64,000 nt of DNA from the NCBI RefSeq assembly GCF_037975235.1, contig NZ_CP150241.1, forward strand, positions 6,324,001 to 6,388,000, read 5' to 3'. This document shows positions 1-7,989 of this stretch, in pieces. Position numbers and translations under genes: made by a program. This DNA is from Paenibacillus sp. FSL R5-0341 (GTDB lineage: Bacteria; Bacillota; Bacilli; Paenibacillales; Paenibacillaceae). Position 1 is the first letter of the stretch. Each line of letters opens with the position of its first letter. The notes under the pieces were generated by a model that worked only from the letters and a program-made list of their open reading frames with translations, made no database searches and was not told the DNA's origin.

Positions 1-1
1 T

Positions 2-94
2 GCAGCCGCTGCAGGTATTTCTTTTGCAGAGCTACTGGACACCATTATTGAACTTTCGTTGAAGGAAAGACCCAAGGAGGATACAACATTATGA
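2..94 (+). CDS. 3' end of an upstream gene (partial)
   Basis: An open frame runs in from the left edge and ends at TGA 92-94, overlapping the ATG of the next gene as ATGA. The 30 visible residues (alanine-rich start, then LLDTIIELSLKERPKEDTTL) are too few to identify the family. The overlap suggests translational coupling with the GNAT gene. Confidence 0.55.
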   Translation, partial: AAAAGISFAELLDTIIELSLKERPKEDTTL

Positions 95-549
95 GCCTGG
101 ATGTGACGATTCGACATAGCTCCACTACCGATCTGCAAGATATGGTCATTCTGATGGATCAACTCGGTTACCCAACCACATTCGCGGAGATGGAGGAGCG
201 CTATACCCATATTTCTGCGGACCCAAACTTCACTACACTGGTGGCTGAAGCACGCGGACGCGTCGTTGGACTGATTGGATTACAGACGTCTTATCTGTAT
301 GAAAAGAACGGAAGACACTGCCGTATCATGGCATTGGTTGTGCATGACCAGTTCAGGGGCTCAGGCATCGGCCGTCAGCTCATTCTGGAAGCCGAACAAT
401 GGGCCGCCACACATGACGTGGACTCCCTGTCTCTGAATAGTGGCAATCGCCCGGAACGCGAAGCCGCACATGAATTCTATCGCCAGATGGGCTTTACGGC
501 CGGGAGTACCGGGTTTAGCAAAAAGCCGCAGATTCTACAGCACAGTTAA
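91..549 (+). CDS. GNAT family N-acetyltransferase
   Basis: A 152-residue protein of about the usual size for a single-domain GNAT acetyltransferase, a family that transfers an acetyl group from acetyl-CoA to an amine. The acetyl-CoA loop is visible as VVHDQFRGSGIGRQLI (around residues 87-102), matching the V-x-x-x-x-R-G-x-G-x-G/A pattern. The C-terminal segment AAHEFYRQMGF is the usual final strand-helix motif. AAGGAGG lies about 10 nt before ATG, and the start overlaps the stop of the preceding frame. The substrate cannot be inferred. A bidirectional terminator follows. Confidence 0.88.
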   Translation: MSLDVTIRHSSTTDLQDMVILMDQLGYPTTFAEMEERYTHISADPNFTTLVAEARGRVVGLIGLQTSYLYEKNGRHCRIMALVVHDQFRGSGIGRQLILEAEQWAATHDVDSLSLNSGNRPEREAAHEFYRQMGFTAGSTGFSKKPQILQHS

Positions 550-590
550 CCTGCGGATAAGTTACACTGAAGCCTGAATATCACACAAAA

Positions 591-630
591 AGAACGCCCA
601 CTCCGCACATTGGCCAGAACAGGGCGTTCT
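591..630. terminator. Bidirectional rho-independent terminator
   Basis: Perfect 9-bp stem AGAACGCCC / GGGCGTTCT. T-rich sequence lies to the right on + and AAAAA to the left (T run on -). It separates the convergent GNAT and SDR genes. Confidence 0.8.
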
Positions 631-678
631 TTAGTATATATCTATGCCGCATCGATATGCTGTTTGATGATTATGGGA

Positions 679-1464
679 TCAATATTTAGCTGACTGCGCA
701 CCATCAATCGGAATAATGGCTCCATTGATAAAGGGTGCTTCGCCAGACAGCAAGAAGGCAACGAGGCGACCTACTTCCTTCGGTTCACCCAAGCGCTTCG
801 CCGGGTTGTCCTTCACGAACTCTTTGGATGCTGACTCCCAATCATTCGGATTGATCTGTTTGAATGAACCGATAACCATATCTGTCAGAATGGCTCCGGG
901 TGCAATTGCATTAACACTGATCCCGTGCTCGGCGTATTCAATCGCTGCATCTTTGGTCATGCCGGCTACGGCATGTTTGCTCGCTCCGTAGGCAACCAGG
1001 TTCGGCACGGCGCGAATCCCACCAACAGAGGACGCATTCACGATGTAGCCTTCGCCCTGTTTCTTCATCACAGGCAGAACGTGCTTCAACCCGAAAAATA
1101 CCCCCTTCAGGTTGATGTCGATGACTTTATTGAACATCTCCGTCTCGTAGTTCTCGATCAGGTCTTGCTTGCCTTCAATGCCTGCATTGTTGAAAAATGC
1201 ATCGATACGCCCAAATTCATTGACCGTATCACTAACATACTTCTTCACAGCTGCTTCATCTGATACGTCACCTTCGATTAACAGAAACTCGGCATGCTGT
1301 ACCTCTTCCGAGATCACACGCTTGGTCTCTTCCAACGCCTTCATGTTCACATCCACCAGGGCAAGCTTAGCCCCTTCACGTGCAACTTCCACAGCAGCTG
1401 ATCGTCCAAGACCGGAGCCACCGCCTGTAATCAGGACCACTTTACTTGCAAATCGTTCAGTCAT
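679..1464 (-). CDS. SDR family NAD(P)-dependent oxidoreductase
   Basis: A 261-residue classical short-chain dehydrogenase. The nucleotide-binding motif is TGGGSGLG near residue 14, followed by D-V-N typical of NAD preference. NNAG is near residue 92, the catalytic serine lies in NASSVGG, and the active-site YGASK is near residue 159. The C-terminal PAKRLGEPKEVGRLVAFLLS and INGAIIPIDGA segments are typical of the FabG-like group. GGGAGG precedes the ATG by about 10 nt. The substrate is unknown. The gene stands alone between two terminators. Confidence 0.9.
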   Translation of the reverse strand: MTERFASKVVLITGGGSGLGRSAAVEVAREGAKLALVDVNMKALEETKRVISEEVQHAEFLLIEGDVSDEAAVKKYVSDTVNEFGRIDAFFNNAGIEGKQDLIENYETEMFNKVIDINLKGVFFGLKHVLPVMKKQGEGYIVNASSVGGIRAVPNLVAYGASKHAVAGMTKDAAIEYAEHGISVNAIAPGAILTDMVIGSFKQINPNDWESASKEFVKDNPAKRLGEPKEVGRLVAFLLSGEAPFINGAIIPIDGAQSAKY

Positions 1465-1631
1465 CTTTCATAGACCTCCCTATGCTTGTTTTTGATATCC
1501 TCATACATAAGTACCCGTTTCTTTATTTGCTCTAATCAAAAGCGAATCTGTTCCAACCAGCGTCTCAACCAGATTAGTATGCTTATATATTTATCCTGCC
1601 ATTCCTCTGACCTGAGACGACATGACAAAGA

Positions 1632-1656
1632 GGAGCACCTCCAATAGAGGCACTCC
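1632..1656 (-). terminator. Terminator of the stalk-domain lipoprotein gene
   Basis: Stem GGAGTGCCTC / GAGGTGCTCC on the minus strand pairs over 10 bp with two G-U pairs and a 5-nt loop. It lies just past the stop at 1689. The U tract is weak (CTCTTTG). Confidence 0.5.
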
Positions 1657-1688
1657 CCTGCATTTTGTTATTTTTAAGTCATAGGAAG

Positions 1689-3224
1689 TTAAGGACGGTC
1701 AATGTAAATCCAGCCTGTTTCTTGTTCTTTATCTACAGTAGCTCCAAGGGATTCAGCCACAAAGCGCAGCGGCACATACGTCTTGCCGTCCTTGCCTACA
1801 TAAGCGGATTCCACCATGGTTACTTCTTTACCAGCAACCGTTGCTTTCTTTGATCCTACAGTCAGCACAATCTCATCACCAGTAATGTCATCAATAACAA
1901 CGATTCGGTTCGAGCCTTTGGTCCATTTCACTTCAGCATCCAATTCTTCGGACACGTAGCGAAGCGGAACAAATGTTGTATTCTTAACGGTGATCGCTCC
2001 AGCGTATTCATCATCCGGGAAGAGCACTACACTTTTACTCGTGATCCCAGCTTCATCTTTGAGCAATTGATATGCAAGTGAGTTGGAATCGAAATTGCGC
2101 AGCATCTGACCAGGCGTAATATCATCCTTCATCAGATCCATAACGCCGCCGGATACATCCACTTCATCGACTGCAACCGTACCACCAATATTCCACTGTT
2201 CACTGTCTCCGCTTAAAGTTACGGATTTCAACGGTAGTTCGTCGGAAGCAGGTATTGCCACTTTAAGCTCAAAGTTCTGTTTGCGGATATCCAGCTTGCT
2301 GTCGAGATAGAAGTCCAGTTTCAGTTTGGTTTCTGTGCCAAACAGCGTTTTCAAATCAGGGTCCTCATTCAACAGGTTGTTCAGCTCCTGATCATAATTG
2401 ACCAGCATACCGTCCAGTCCCACTTTGATCATGGCATACAGTGAAGCCACAGCCTCATCTTTCGATTCAGGAACGATGGAATTCAGCGTTTCGTCTCCCC
2501 CGCCTTCAACCTCATTCACGGCTTCAAGTACAGGGTAGAACACATCATACAGATCGCCAATCAGCTCTTTCAGTCCTTGCTCATCCTTCGAAATACTCGT
2601 CAGGAACGGTTTAACCATGGCAAGCATCTCTTCACCACTAACTTCCAAATGCAGCTTGGAGAGACTAAGTGCTTCGCCATTCACGGATTCCTGTACCGGT
2701 GTTACAGAAATGTTCTTCGGATTGGACAGATGCTTCAGGACAAAAGAGAACAGTTTTGGGGATATTTCCTCAAGTTGCTTCTCTAGAGCCTTCATATCTA
2801 CCATCGGAAGCGCTTGTGCATCTTGGAACGTATCCAGAGATATGTACAGCGGTTTCTGGGCTCCGTCCAGATCAATGACCAATTGGGACTCATTCATGGA
2901 CAGGTGGAAAGGTAGCTTCGTTCCCTCCATGCTGAATGTACCTTTGATCGATGCTGTCTTCGCATCTTTCATTTTGGCTTGATCAATATCCAAGGATATG
3001 GAATTAATAAGTTCAATCATTTCAAGGTCTTTCTCTGTAGCCAAATCCGTAGCCGGTTCTATGTTTATATTCATGGATTGTCTGGATTCACCGGACTTGA
3101 TACTCGCGCCATTAGCCATGGCTTTGCCAACATCTACTCCACCCACAGCCTGACATCCTGTAAGAACAACCATTAATAATACAAGTGGCACTGCCATCCA
3201 TTGGACTAACTTTCGATTCGTAAT
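1689..3224 (-). CDS. Lipoprotein with copper amine oxidase N-terminal-type stalk domain
   Basis: Exported lipoprotein of about 511 residues. The N-terminus has a lipobox LTGC after a hydrophobic stretch. The C-terminal ~110 residues carry two copies of the stalk-domain signature (VPLRYVSEELDAEVKW and VPLRFVAESLGATVD), as in many Paenibacillus surface proteins. The central ~350 residues are a helical solute-binding-like region of unknown role. Start choice: the first in-frame ATG (3197) has no Shine-Dalgarno and gives a signal peptide without positive charges. An in-frame ATT at 3224 sits 7 nt after AAGGAGG and adds ITNRKLVQW, supplying the usual R/K region. I therefore prefer the ATT start. 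Probably anchored on the outer face of the membrane. Confidence 0.8.
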   Translation of the reverse strand: MTNRKLVQWMAVPLVLLMVVLTGCQAVGGVDVGKAMANGASIKSGESRQSMNINIEPATDLATEKDLEMIELINSISLDIDQAKMKDAKTASIKGTFSMEGTKLPFHLSMNESQLVIDLDGAQKPLYISLDTFQDAQALPMVDMKALEKQLEEISPKLFSFVLKHLSNPKNISVTPVQESVNGEALSLSKLHLEVSGEEMLAMVKPFLTSISKDEQGLKELIGDLYDVFYPVLEAVNEVEGGGDETLNSIVPESKDEAVASLYAMIKVGLDGMLVNYDQELNNLLNEDPDLKTLFGTETKLKLDFYLDSKLDIRKQNFELKVAIPASDELPLKSVTLSGDSEQWNIGGTVAVDEVDVSGGVMDLMKDDITPGQMLRNFDSNSLAYQLLKDEAGITSKSVVLFPDDEYAGAITVKNTTFVPLRYVSEELDAEVKWTKGSNRIVVIDDITGDEIVLTVGSKKATVAGKEVTMVESAYVGKDGKTYVPLRFVAESLGATVDKEQETGWIYIDRP

Positions 3225-3299
3225 ATGATCTCCTCCTTAGAAAAATATGGTTCATTCCCATTATGAAGGTACAGGTAATTCTTGTAAACGGATACGCAA

Positions 3300-3332
3300 A
3301 AAATAAACCAAAAGGCCGGAACATGTCCGACC
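3300..3332 (-). terminator. Terminator after the small acidic ORF
   Basis: On the minus strand GGTCGGA-CATGT-TCCGGCC (one G-U pair) is followed by TTTTGGTTTATTTTTT. It lies between the 42-aa ORF and the lipoprotein gene, so the two are separate transcription units. Confidence 0.65.
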
Positions 3333-3404
3333 TCTGGTCTATCTATATTTCAGCATATTGTAAGTTTCGATAAAACATCCTGCTTCATTATGCAACGCTG
3401 GAAG

Positions 3405-3533
3405 TTATTCTTGCTCCTTACCTTCTGCCTGATCTTCATCAATTTCTTCATCTTCCGCAGTTACGGGAGTCTCGAATTGATCCGGCTCGTCCTCTTGAAT
3501 CGCTTTGTTCTCTTCGTTCTGATCCTGTGTCAT
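3405..3533 (-). CDS. Small highly acidic protein (42 aa)
   Basis: A 43-codon frame beginning MTQDQNEENKAIQEDEPDQF and ending EDQAEGKEQE. About a third of the residues are Asp or Glu, with no hydrophobic segment and no cysteine. AGAGGG lies about 9 nt before ATG, and a good terminator follows at 3300-3332, which supports expression. I do not recognise a family. An opposite-strand open frame over the same bases has no ribosome binding site and looks like a shadow. Confidence 0.5.
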   Translation of the reverse strand: MTQDQNEENKAIQEDEPDQFETPVTAEDEEIDEDQAEGKEQE

Positions 3534-3669
3534 ATCGCATTCCCTCTCTTCTACCGGATTGTCATGTCATCAAGGCCTGAGCCTTGTGTCTATCAATAAC
3601 CCGAATAGGCGAAGTTCAAACCTGTCTCAGCGATGGCCCACCATTTTCCATCATTATTTCAGTGCTCAT

Positions 3670-4137
3670 TTAGAAAACATAAAAGACGATCCCGTTTCCA
3701 TTTTCAGCCGTTGCCTGAAACAAGGCCTGGATATGATCCACGGTCTGAACGATCTCCTGAAATGTCTCTTCTGCATCCCAATCTTCCATGACTGGATATA
3801 CACCCTCAGCGATCATCTGGTCCAGACTATACCTTTGCTTTAACTGTTCCGGCGTGATCTGCTCTAATGCCATGTAGGCCTCCAGCACTTGCTCGTTACT
3901 AAGCATGAACAGATCCATGTCCGAATAGTTCCCCACGTACTGCTCACCTGCGAGCGGCACCACATAACCGAGGGGAGGCTCCCCGTCTAACAAGTTACCG
4001 TTCAGCGTGAACTGTAGCATCTGCCACGTTTTATCAATATCCAGATCCACTGCACAATCATGCACACTAACCTCGCCTGACTTGATAGATTCAATGAGCT
4101 CCTTCGTAACCACAAGATATCTGCCGGACATTCCCAT
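3670..4137 (-). CDS. DUF1877 (YfbM-like) family protein
   Basis: A 155-residue protein starting MGMSGRYLVVTKE, which matches the N-terminus of the DUF1877/YfbM family (GMxGxYxxV). The acidic middle (LDIDKTWQMLQFTLNG) and the downstream GYVVPLAGEQYVGNYSDMD and LTPEQ-like segments also fit. The molecular function of the family is unknown. The start is ATG 4137, 8 nt after AGGAGGG; an open frame further upstream has no ribosome binding site. Divergent from the DUF4385 gene, with about 100 bp between them. Confidence 0.8.
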   Translation of the reverse strand: MGMSGRYLVVTKELIESIKSGEVSVHDCAVDLDIDKTWQMLQFTLNGNLLDGEPPLGYVVPLAGEQYVGNYSDMDLFMLSNEQVLEAYMALEQITPEQLKQRYSLDQMIAEGVYPVMEDWDAEETFQEIVQTVDHIQALFQATAENGNGIVFYVF

Positions 4138-4233
4138 ACCGTTATCCCTCCTGTGTAATTGGTTCTGTTGTTCCCCATTAACCGTGCATGTTGGATCAGA
4201 ATCGGGGTAATCCCTATCAAGGAGGGCGTATAC

Positions 4234-4698
4234 ATGAAAAAATTTGATTACAGTCTCAATTATGATGAGTTGGATCTGAGCAAACATCCTGAGCTGTACA
4301 CCGTAGGCCGGGGCGAGCAGGGTGTGCTGATGGTAGAGCCGTACAAGGGCGAGATTCTACCACACTGGCGGTTCAAAACACCCGAGATTGCGACAGAGTC
4401 ATCGGAGAAGATCTATGAGCTATTTTTGGAGTATAAGAAAAAGGGAGATTTCGTGGGTATGGATATGGCTCGTAAATTCCTCCAGATGGGCTATACACGG
4501 GCCAGACGATATACAAATCACAAAGGAGGACGTAAATACTCGAAGGAGGATGGCTCAATCTTGCCCTATCAGAATGATAAGGTGAAGGCAGAAGCGGCGG
4601 CCATATTCAAAGCGCAATGGGAGATCGCCAAGACCGATCCGGACTATGTGAAGATGAAGAAGGAGCATCGGGAAAAGTACGAGTCAGAACAGGCGTAG
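4234..4698 (+). CDS. DUF4385 family protein
   Basis: A 154-residue soluble, lysine-rich protein: MKKFDYSLNYDELDLSKHPE, then VGRGEQGVLMVEPYKGEILPHWRFKTPE, then MGYTRARRYTNHKGGRKY. These segments match my memory of the DUF4385 family, found in bacteria and phages, of unknown function. The start is ATG 4234 after AAGGAGGG; upstream in-frame starts have no ribosome binding site. The next gene lies about 100 nt downstream on the same strand and may be co-transcribed. Confidence 0.75.
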   Translation: MKKFDYSLNYDELDLSKHPELYTVGRGEQGVLMVEPYKGEILPHWRFKTPEIATESSEKIYELFLEYKKKGDFVGMDMARKFLQMGYTRARRYTNHKGGRKYSKEDGSILPYQNDKVKAEAAAIFKAQWEIAKTDPDYVKMKKEHREKYESEQA

Positions 4699-4802
4699 GA
4701 ATACCAGATATATAATTGACTTATGGAAACATTTGTCTCAGAATCGATCTTGTTACTGTTCGTTTTCAACCATCATATTGGAGAAGAGAGGCGCATCCGA
4801 TT

Positions 4803-6110
4803 ATGACAGATTCGTTCATCCACTTAAACACAGGCCAGAATATTAGCATCAACGAATCCGCCCAACTTCAGGTAACCATTCAATGTACATCATCTCCTTC
4901 TCCCTTGGATGTTAGCTGCTTTATGGTGAACGAAGAGGGAAAAGTCCCATCTGACGACTATTTTGTATTTTATAATCAGAAGGCCGATCCCCATCAAAGT
5001 GTGCTTCTGCAACAGGCAGAGGAACTGAAATCCTCTTTTGTACTGGATACAAATCAATTACGGCAGGCCCCTGTGGAAAAATGTGTGTTTACGGCTACTC
5101 TGGATGCGGGAGGCACTTTCGCCAATGTTCAGGCATGTCAGGCGATTGTACGGGCTGGTTCCCAGCAGATTATCTATGAGATCACGCAGGTCACTGCGGA
5201 AACAGCGCTTATTTTCATTGAAATCTACAAGTATCGTGACGGATTCAAAGTTCGGGCGATTGGACGAGGTTTTTTTGGTGGATTGCAGCCGCTGGCAGAA
5301 TCATTTGGTGTTGAGATCGAGAGTAACGACACCTCGGAAGCTGAACAGGTTCTTCTCACGGCACGAGCTGAAGTAGCAGCGTCCTCTCCAGAAGTCTTGG
5401 TACCTGTTGCTGCACCGAACACGAATCATGCACCGCTTAACCTGACCAAGATCGATCTCCTCAAACGTAAAGTAACCCTGTCTCTGCAAAAGAAAAAGAT
5501 CGAACCTATACAGGCACGTGTTGCCGTCGTATTTGACGCATCAGGCTCCATGTACCATCTGTATCGCAAAGGCATCGTGCAAGAAGCCTTCGAACGTATC
5601 TTGGCGATTGCATCAGCGTTTGATGATAACGGAGAGTTGGACGTATGGTTCTTCGCCAAAGACTTCTTGCGTGCACCTAGCGTCACCGCTAGGGATTTCG
5701 AGAATTATATTGAACGCACATATACGCTGGGAAGCAAAGGCGGTACCAACAATGAACCTCCTGTGATGCAGGATGTCATTCGCAAATATACGATCGAGGA
5801 ACCTAATGTGAAGATTCCAACGTATATTATCTTTTTTAGCGATGGTGGAGTCAGTCAAAAAGGGAAGATTATGCGGCTTATTACCGAAAGCTCAACCAAA
5901 AACCTGTTCTGGCAATTTGTTGGCCTGGGACAAGCCAATTACGGTATTCTCGAGAAACTTGATGACATGACTGGACGTTTCATCGATAATGCTGACTTTT
6001 TTGCACTGGACGACATCTCCAAGATCAGCGATGAAGAATTGTACGATCGTCTCCTCACTGAATTTCCAGGTTGGATAAAAGAAGCTCGGGCCAAAGGCAT
6101 TTTGGCCTAA
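4803..6110 (+). CDS. TerD domain-vWA domain protein (TerF-like)
   Basis: A 435-residue cytoplasmic protein with two modules. Residues ~1-185 resemble the calcium-binding TerD/TerZ fold of the tellurite and stress resistance family (LDVSCFMVNEEGKVPSDDYFVFYNQ, then YEITQVTAETALIFIEIYKY). Residues ~240-430 are a von Willebrand factor A domain with an intact MIDAS motif DASGSM and a later FFSDGG. This matches TerF-type proteins. A standard ter operon (TerC, further TerD paralogues) is not next to it, so it stands alone here. I start it at ATG 4803 (MTDSFIHLNTGQ) behind GAGAGG; an earlier in-frame start is possible but has a poor site. Confidence 0.8.
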   Translation: MTDSFIHLNTGQNISINESAQLQVTIQCTSSPSPLDVSCFMVNEEGKVPSDDYFVFYNQKADPHQSVLLQQAEELKSSFVLDTNQLRQAPVEKCVFTATLDAGGTFANVQACQAIVRAGSQQIIYEITQVTAETALIFIEIYKYRDGFKVRAIGRGFFGGLQPLAESFGVEIESNDTSEAEQVLLTARAEVAASSPEVLVPVAAPNTNHAPLNLTKIDLLKRKVTLSLQKKKIEPIQARVAVVFDASGSMYHLYRKGIVQEAFERILAIASAFDDNGELDVWFFAKDFLRAPSVTARDFENYIERTYTLGSKGGTNNEPPVMQDVIRKYTIEEPNVKIPTYIIFFSDGGVSQKGKIMRLITESSTKNLFWQFVGLGQANYGILEKLDDMTGRFIDNADFFALDDISKISDEELYDRLLTEFPGWIKEARAKGILA

Positions 6111-6132
6111 AGCTTTCACCCTATACCACTAA

Positions 6133-6948
6133 CTAGACTTGTACTTTTTCTGGTTTACCACCCCTGGAACGTGGACGGAGCATGCTCCCTACGATTCGCA
6201 ACATGGACTTGCGTGGTATGAGGCGGGTGAACTGTGCTGTCCAGTAATTCCTGGCCCCGGGCACAGCATAAGGTTTGCCTGATGCCAGTGCCCTTATGGC
6301 TACGGCCACGACATGCTCAGGTGTATCACGTTTGCCCACTGAGGCTTCATCAGCACCCACTACATCAAAGAACGAAGTCTCGGTTGAGCCTGGGCATAGT
6401 GCCAAAAACTGAACGCCACGCTTCCTGTTTTCTTCATATAACGCCTCTGTAAAAGAAAGTACAAATGCCTTCGTCGCTCCATACACAGCCATATACGGGT
6501 CAGGTTGGAAGGCAGCCGTTGAAGACACATTAATGACAGCACCATTTTTCTTCTGCAACATGCCTGGCAAGAAAAGATGCGTCATGTTCGTCAAGGCGAG
6601 TACGTTCAACATAATCTCCTCCTGCTGCCGGGAGCCATCCAGTTGTTCAAAATATCCATGAGTAGCGAATCCCGCATTGTTGATCAGCATATCGATGTGT
6701 ATTCCACGATTCTGACATTCCTCATATACGTTCTGAGGTGCCTCTACTTCGGAGAGATCCGATACGATTACCTCAGCCCTTACTTGATATGTACGTTCTA
6801 TACGTTCTGCCAATTGATTCAGTTTGGACTCTGTTCTGGCCACCAGCACGATATTTTTACCCTTGGAAGCCATTTCGAGTGCAAAAATTTCCCCAATACC
6901 TGAAGAAGCACCTGTAATAAGTACCCATTGATGCTGATCCTTTATCAT
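6133..6948 (-). CDS. SDR family NAD(P)-dependent oxidoreductase (DltE/YqjQ-like)
   Basis: A 271-residue short-chain dehydrogenase. It has TGASSGIG near residue 14, VARTESKL after strand 2 (an NADP-type loop), NNAGFATHG near residue 91, NVSSTAAFQP and the catalytic YGATK near residue 155. The basic C-terminal tail (PRKSMLRIVGSMLRPRSRG) resembles the YqjQ/DltE subgroup. It is divergent from a TetR regulator, and two copies of the same short palindrome lie between them, so it is probably the regulator's target. The substrate is unknown. Confidence 0.88.
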   Translation of the reverse strand: MIKDQHQWVLITGASSGIGEIFALEMASKGKNIVLVARTESKLNQLAERIERTYQVRAEVIVSDLSEVEAPQNVYEECQNRGIHIDMLINNAGFATHGYFEQLDGSRQQEEIMLNVLALTNMTHLFLPGMLQKKNGAVINVSSTAAFQPDPYMAVYGATKAFVLSFTEALYEENRKRGVQFLALCPGSTETSFFDVVGADEASVGKRDTPEHVVAVAIRALASGKPYAVPGARNYWTAQFTRLIPRKSMLRIVGSMLRPRSRGGKPEKVQV

Positions 6949-6994
6949 CTCTCATCCATCCTCTAAGCATAGTTTGAACACTTGTTTTCATTAG

Positions 6995-7007
6995 GAAACA
7001 TTGTTTC
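6995..7007. promoter_or_regulatory. Candidate TetR operator, SDR side
   Basis: GAAAC-ATT-GTTTC, a perfect 5-bp-arm inverted repeat flanked by G and T. It lies about 50 bp upstream of the SDR start. The same arms recur at 7151-7163. Confidence 0.5.
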
Positions 7008-7150
7008 TTTATGAAATCATAGTAACCAGAATCCATGATCCTGTCAAATTGCATCTGTTGATTTTGCATTTAGACAATGGTGCTCACTTTCTACATTCGG
7101 ATTAAATTGACGTTATCCAGCGTAAAACAGTAAAATGACCATAAGCGAAG

Positions 7151-7163
7151 GAAACGTAGTTTC
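7151..7163. promoter_or_regulatory. Candidate TetR operator, regulator side
   Basis: GAAAC-GTA-GTTTC, the second copy of the palindrome at 6995-7007, also within G...T flanks. It lies about 35 bp upstream of the TetR gene start, consistent with autoregulation. Confidence 0.5.
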
Positions 7164-7198
7164 TGTTCAACAACAATACGGTTACGAGGATGAAATCA

Positions 7199-7858
7199 AT
7201 GAAGGATCTTAATTCGGGTTCCACGGAATCTACACATACAGTAACAACCTTTCAGGAAGCCAGACTCCAGCACTCGGATAATCTGCGGCAAAATATTGTG
7301 CATGCTGCTGCTGCTTTACTGCAAGAGCATGGACCAGAGGCTGTCACGGTACGCCGCGTAGCTGAACGTATGGAGTGCTCCACCAAAATCATATATAATC
7401 TTTTCGGTAAAAAAGAAGGGTTAGCCAAACATTTATATTTAGAGGGATGCTCCCTTATGGCCCAGTATTTTGAAGATATCCCCCGGCAGGCCTCGTTCGA
7501 ACAATATTTCCGTGATCTCGCCTACGTCTACTGGGGCTTCGGCATTTCTCAATCCAGCTTCTATCAGCTGATGTTTGGAGGGTCTTTTTCCGAATTCAAA
7601 CCGGATGGAGAGACCTTGCAGGGAACAGCAACTGCACTGAAGCAAGTATCTGCCTTGGTGGAGATCGCCATTGAACAGGGAATGATTCAGGTGCAAGATC
7701 CCCTGCTTGCTGTTCGAATGATCTGGGCTCCCTTACACGGTGTTATCCATCTGTACTTGGGAGGCCATATTGAGAGCGAAGAAGCTGCCAAAACCCTCTA
7801 TGATCATACGTTGTCCATGGTTATACACTCCCTTGTGAGTACATCTGCGAATGGATAA
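7199..7858 (+). CDS. TetR/AcrR family transcriptional regulator
   Basis: A 219-residue one-component repressor-type regulator. The N-terminal helix-turn-helix is visible in IVHAAAALLQEHGPEAVTVRRVAERMECSTKIIYNLFGKKEGL. The C-terminal ~150 residues form an all-helical ligand domain with a TetR_C_33-like look (WAPLHGVIHLYLGG). GAGG lies 9 nt before ATG 7199 and abuts the earlier in-frame ATG 7190, so 7199 is preferred. It is divergent from the SDR gene, with matching palindromes in the shared promoter region, so it probably controls itself and the SDR. The inducer is unknown. Confidence 0.88.
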   Translation: MKDLNSGSTESTHTVTTFQEARLQHSDNLRQNIVHAAAALLQEHGPEAVTVRRVAERMECSTKIIYNLFGKKEGLAKHLYLEGCSLMAQYFEDIPRQASFEQYFRDLAYVYWGFGISQSSFYQLMFGGSFSEFKPDGETLQGTATALKQVSALVEIAIEQGMIQVQDPLLAVRMIWAPLHGVIHLYLGGHIESEEAAKTLYDHTLSMVIHSLVSTSANG

Positions 7859-7901
7859 GCATGAAGTCGGTGATGTGTTAGAAGCTTATAGAAGATAAAC
7901 G

Positions 7902-7947
7902 AAAGGAGCATATCCATTGGCGTAATACGCCGAGGACATGCTCCTTT
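7902..7947. terminator. Bidirectional terminator between tetR and LLM genes
   Basis: Stem AAAGGAGCAT / ATGCTCCTTT encloses an inner small hairpin GGCG-TAATA-CGCC. T-rich flanks lie on both sides. Confidence 0.75.
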
Positions 7948-7989
7948 ATTTGGTTGACTCTATCTAGTTCCGTATCGACCTTCAGTCGA

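Noticed and set aside
3390..3599. 69-codon hydrophobic plus-strand frame
   Set aside because: No ribosome binding site; it is the complement of the acidic 42-aa frame, and acid-rich codons read backwards as Phe/Leu.
7941..7989. Possible antisense RNA promoter near the tetR terminator
   Set aside because: No -10/-35 pair could be supported.
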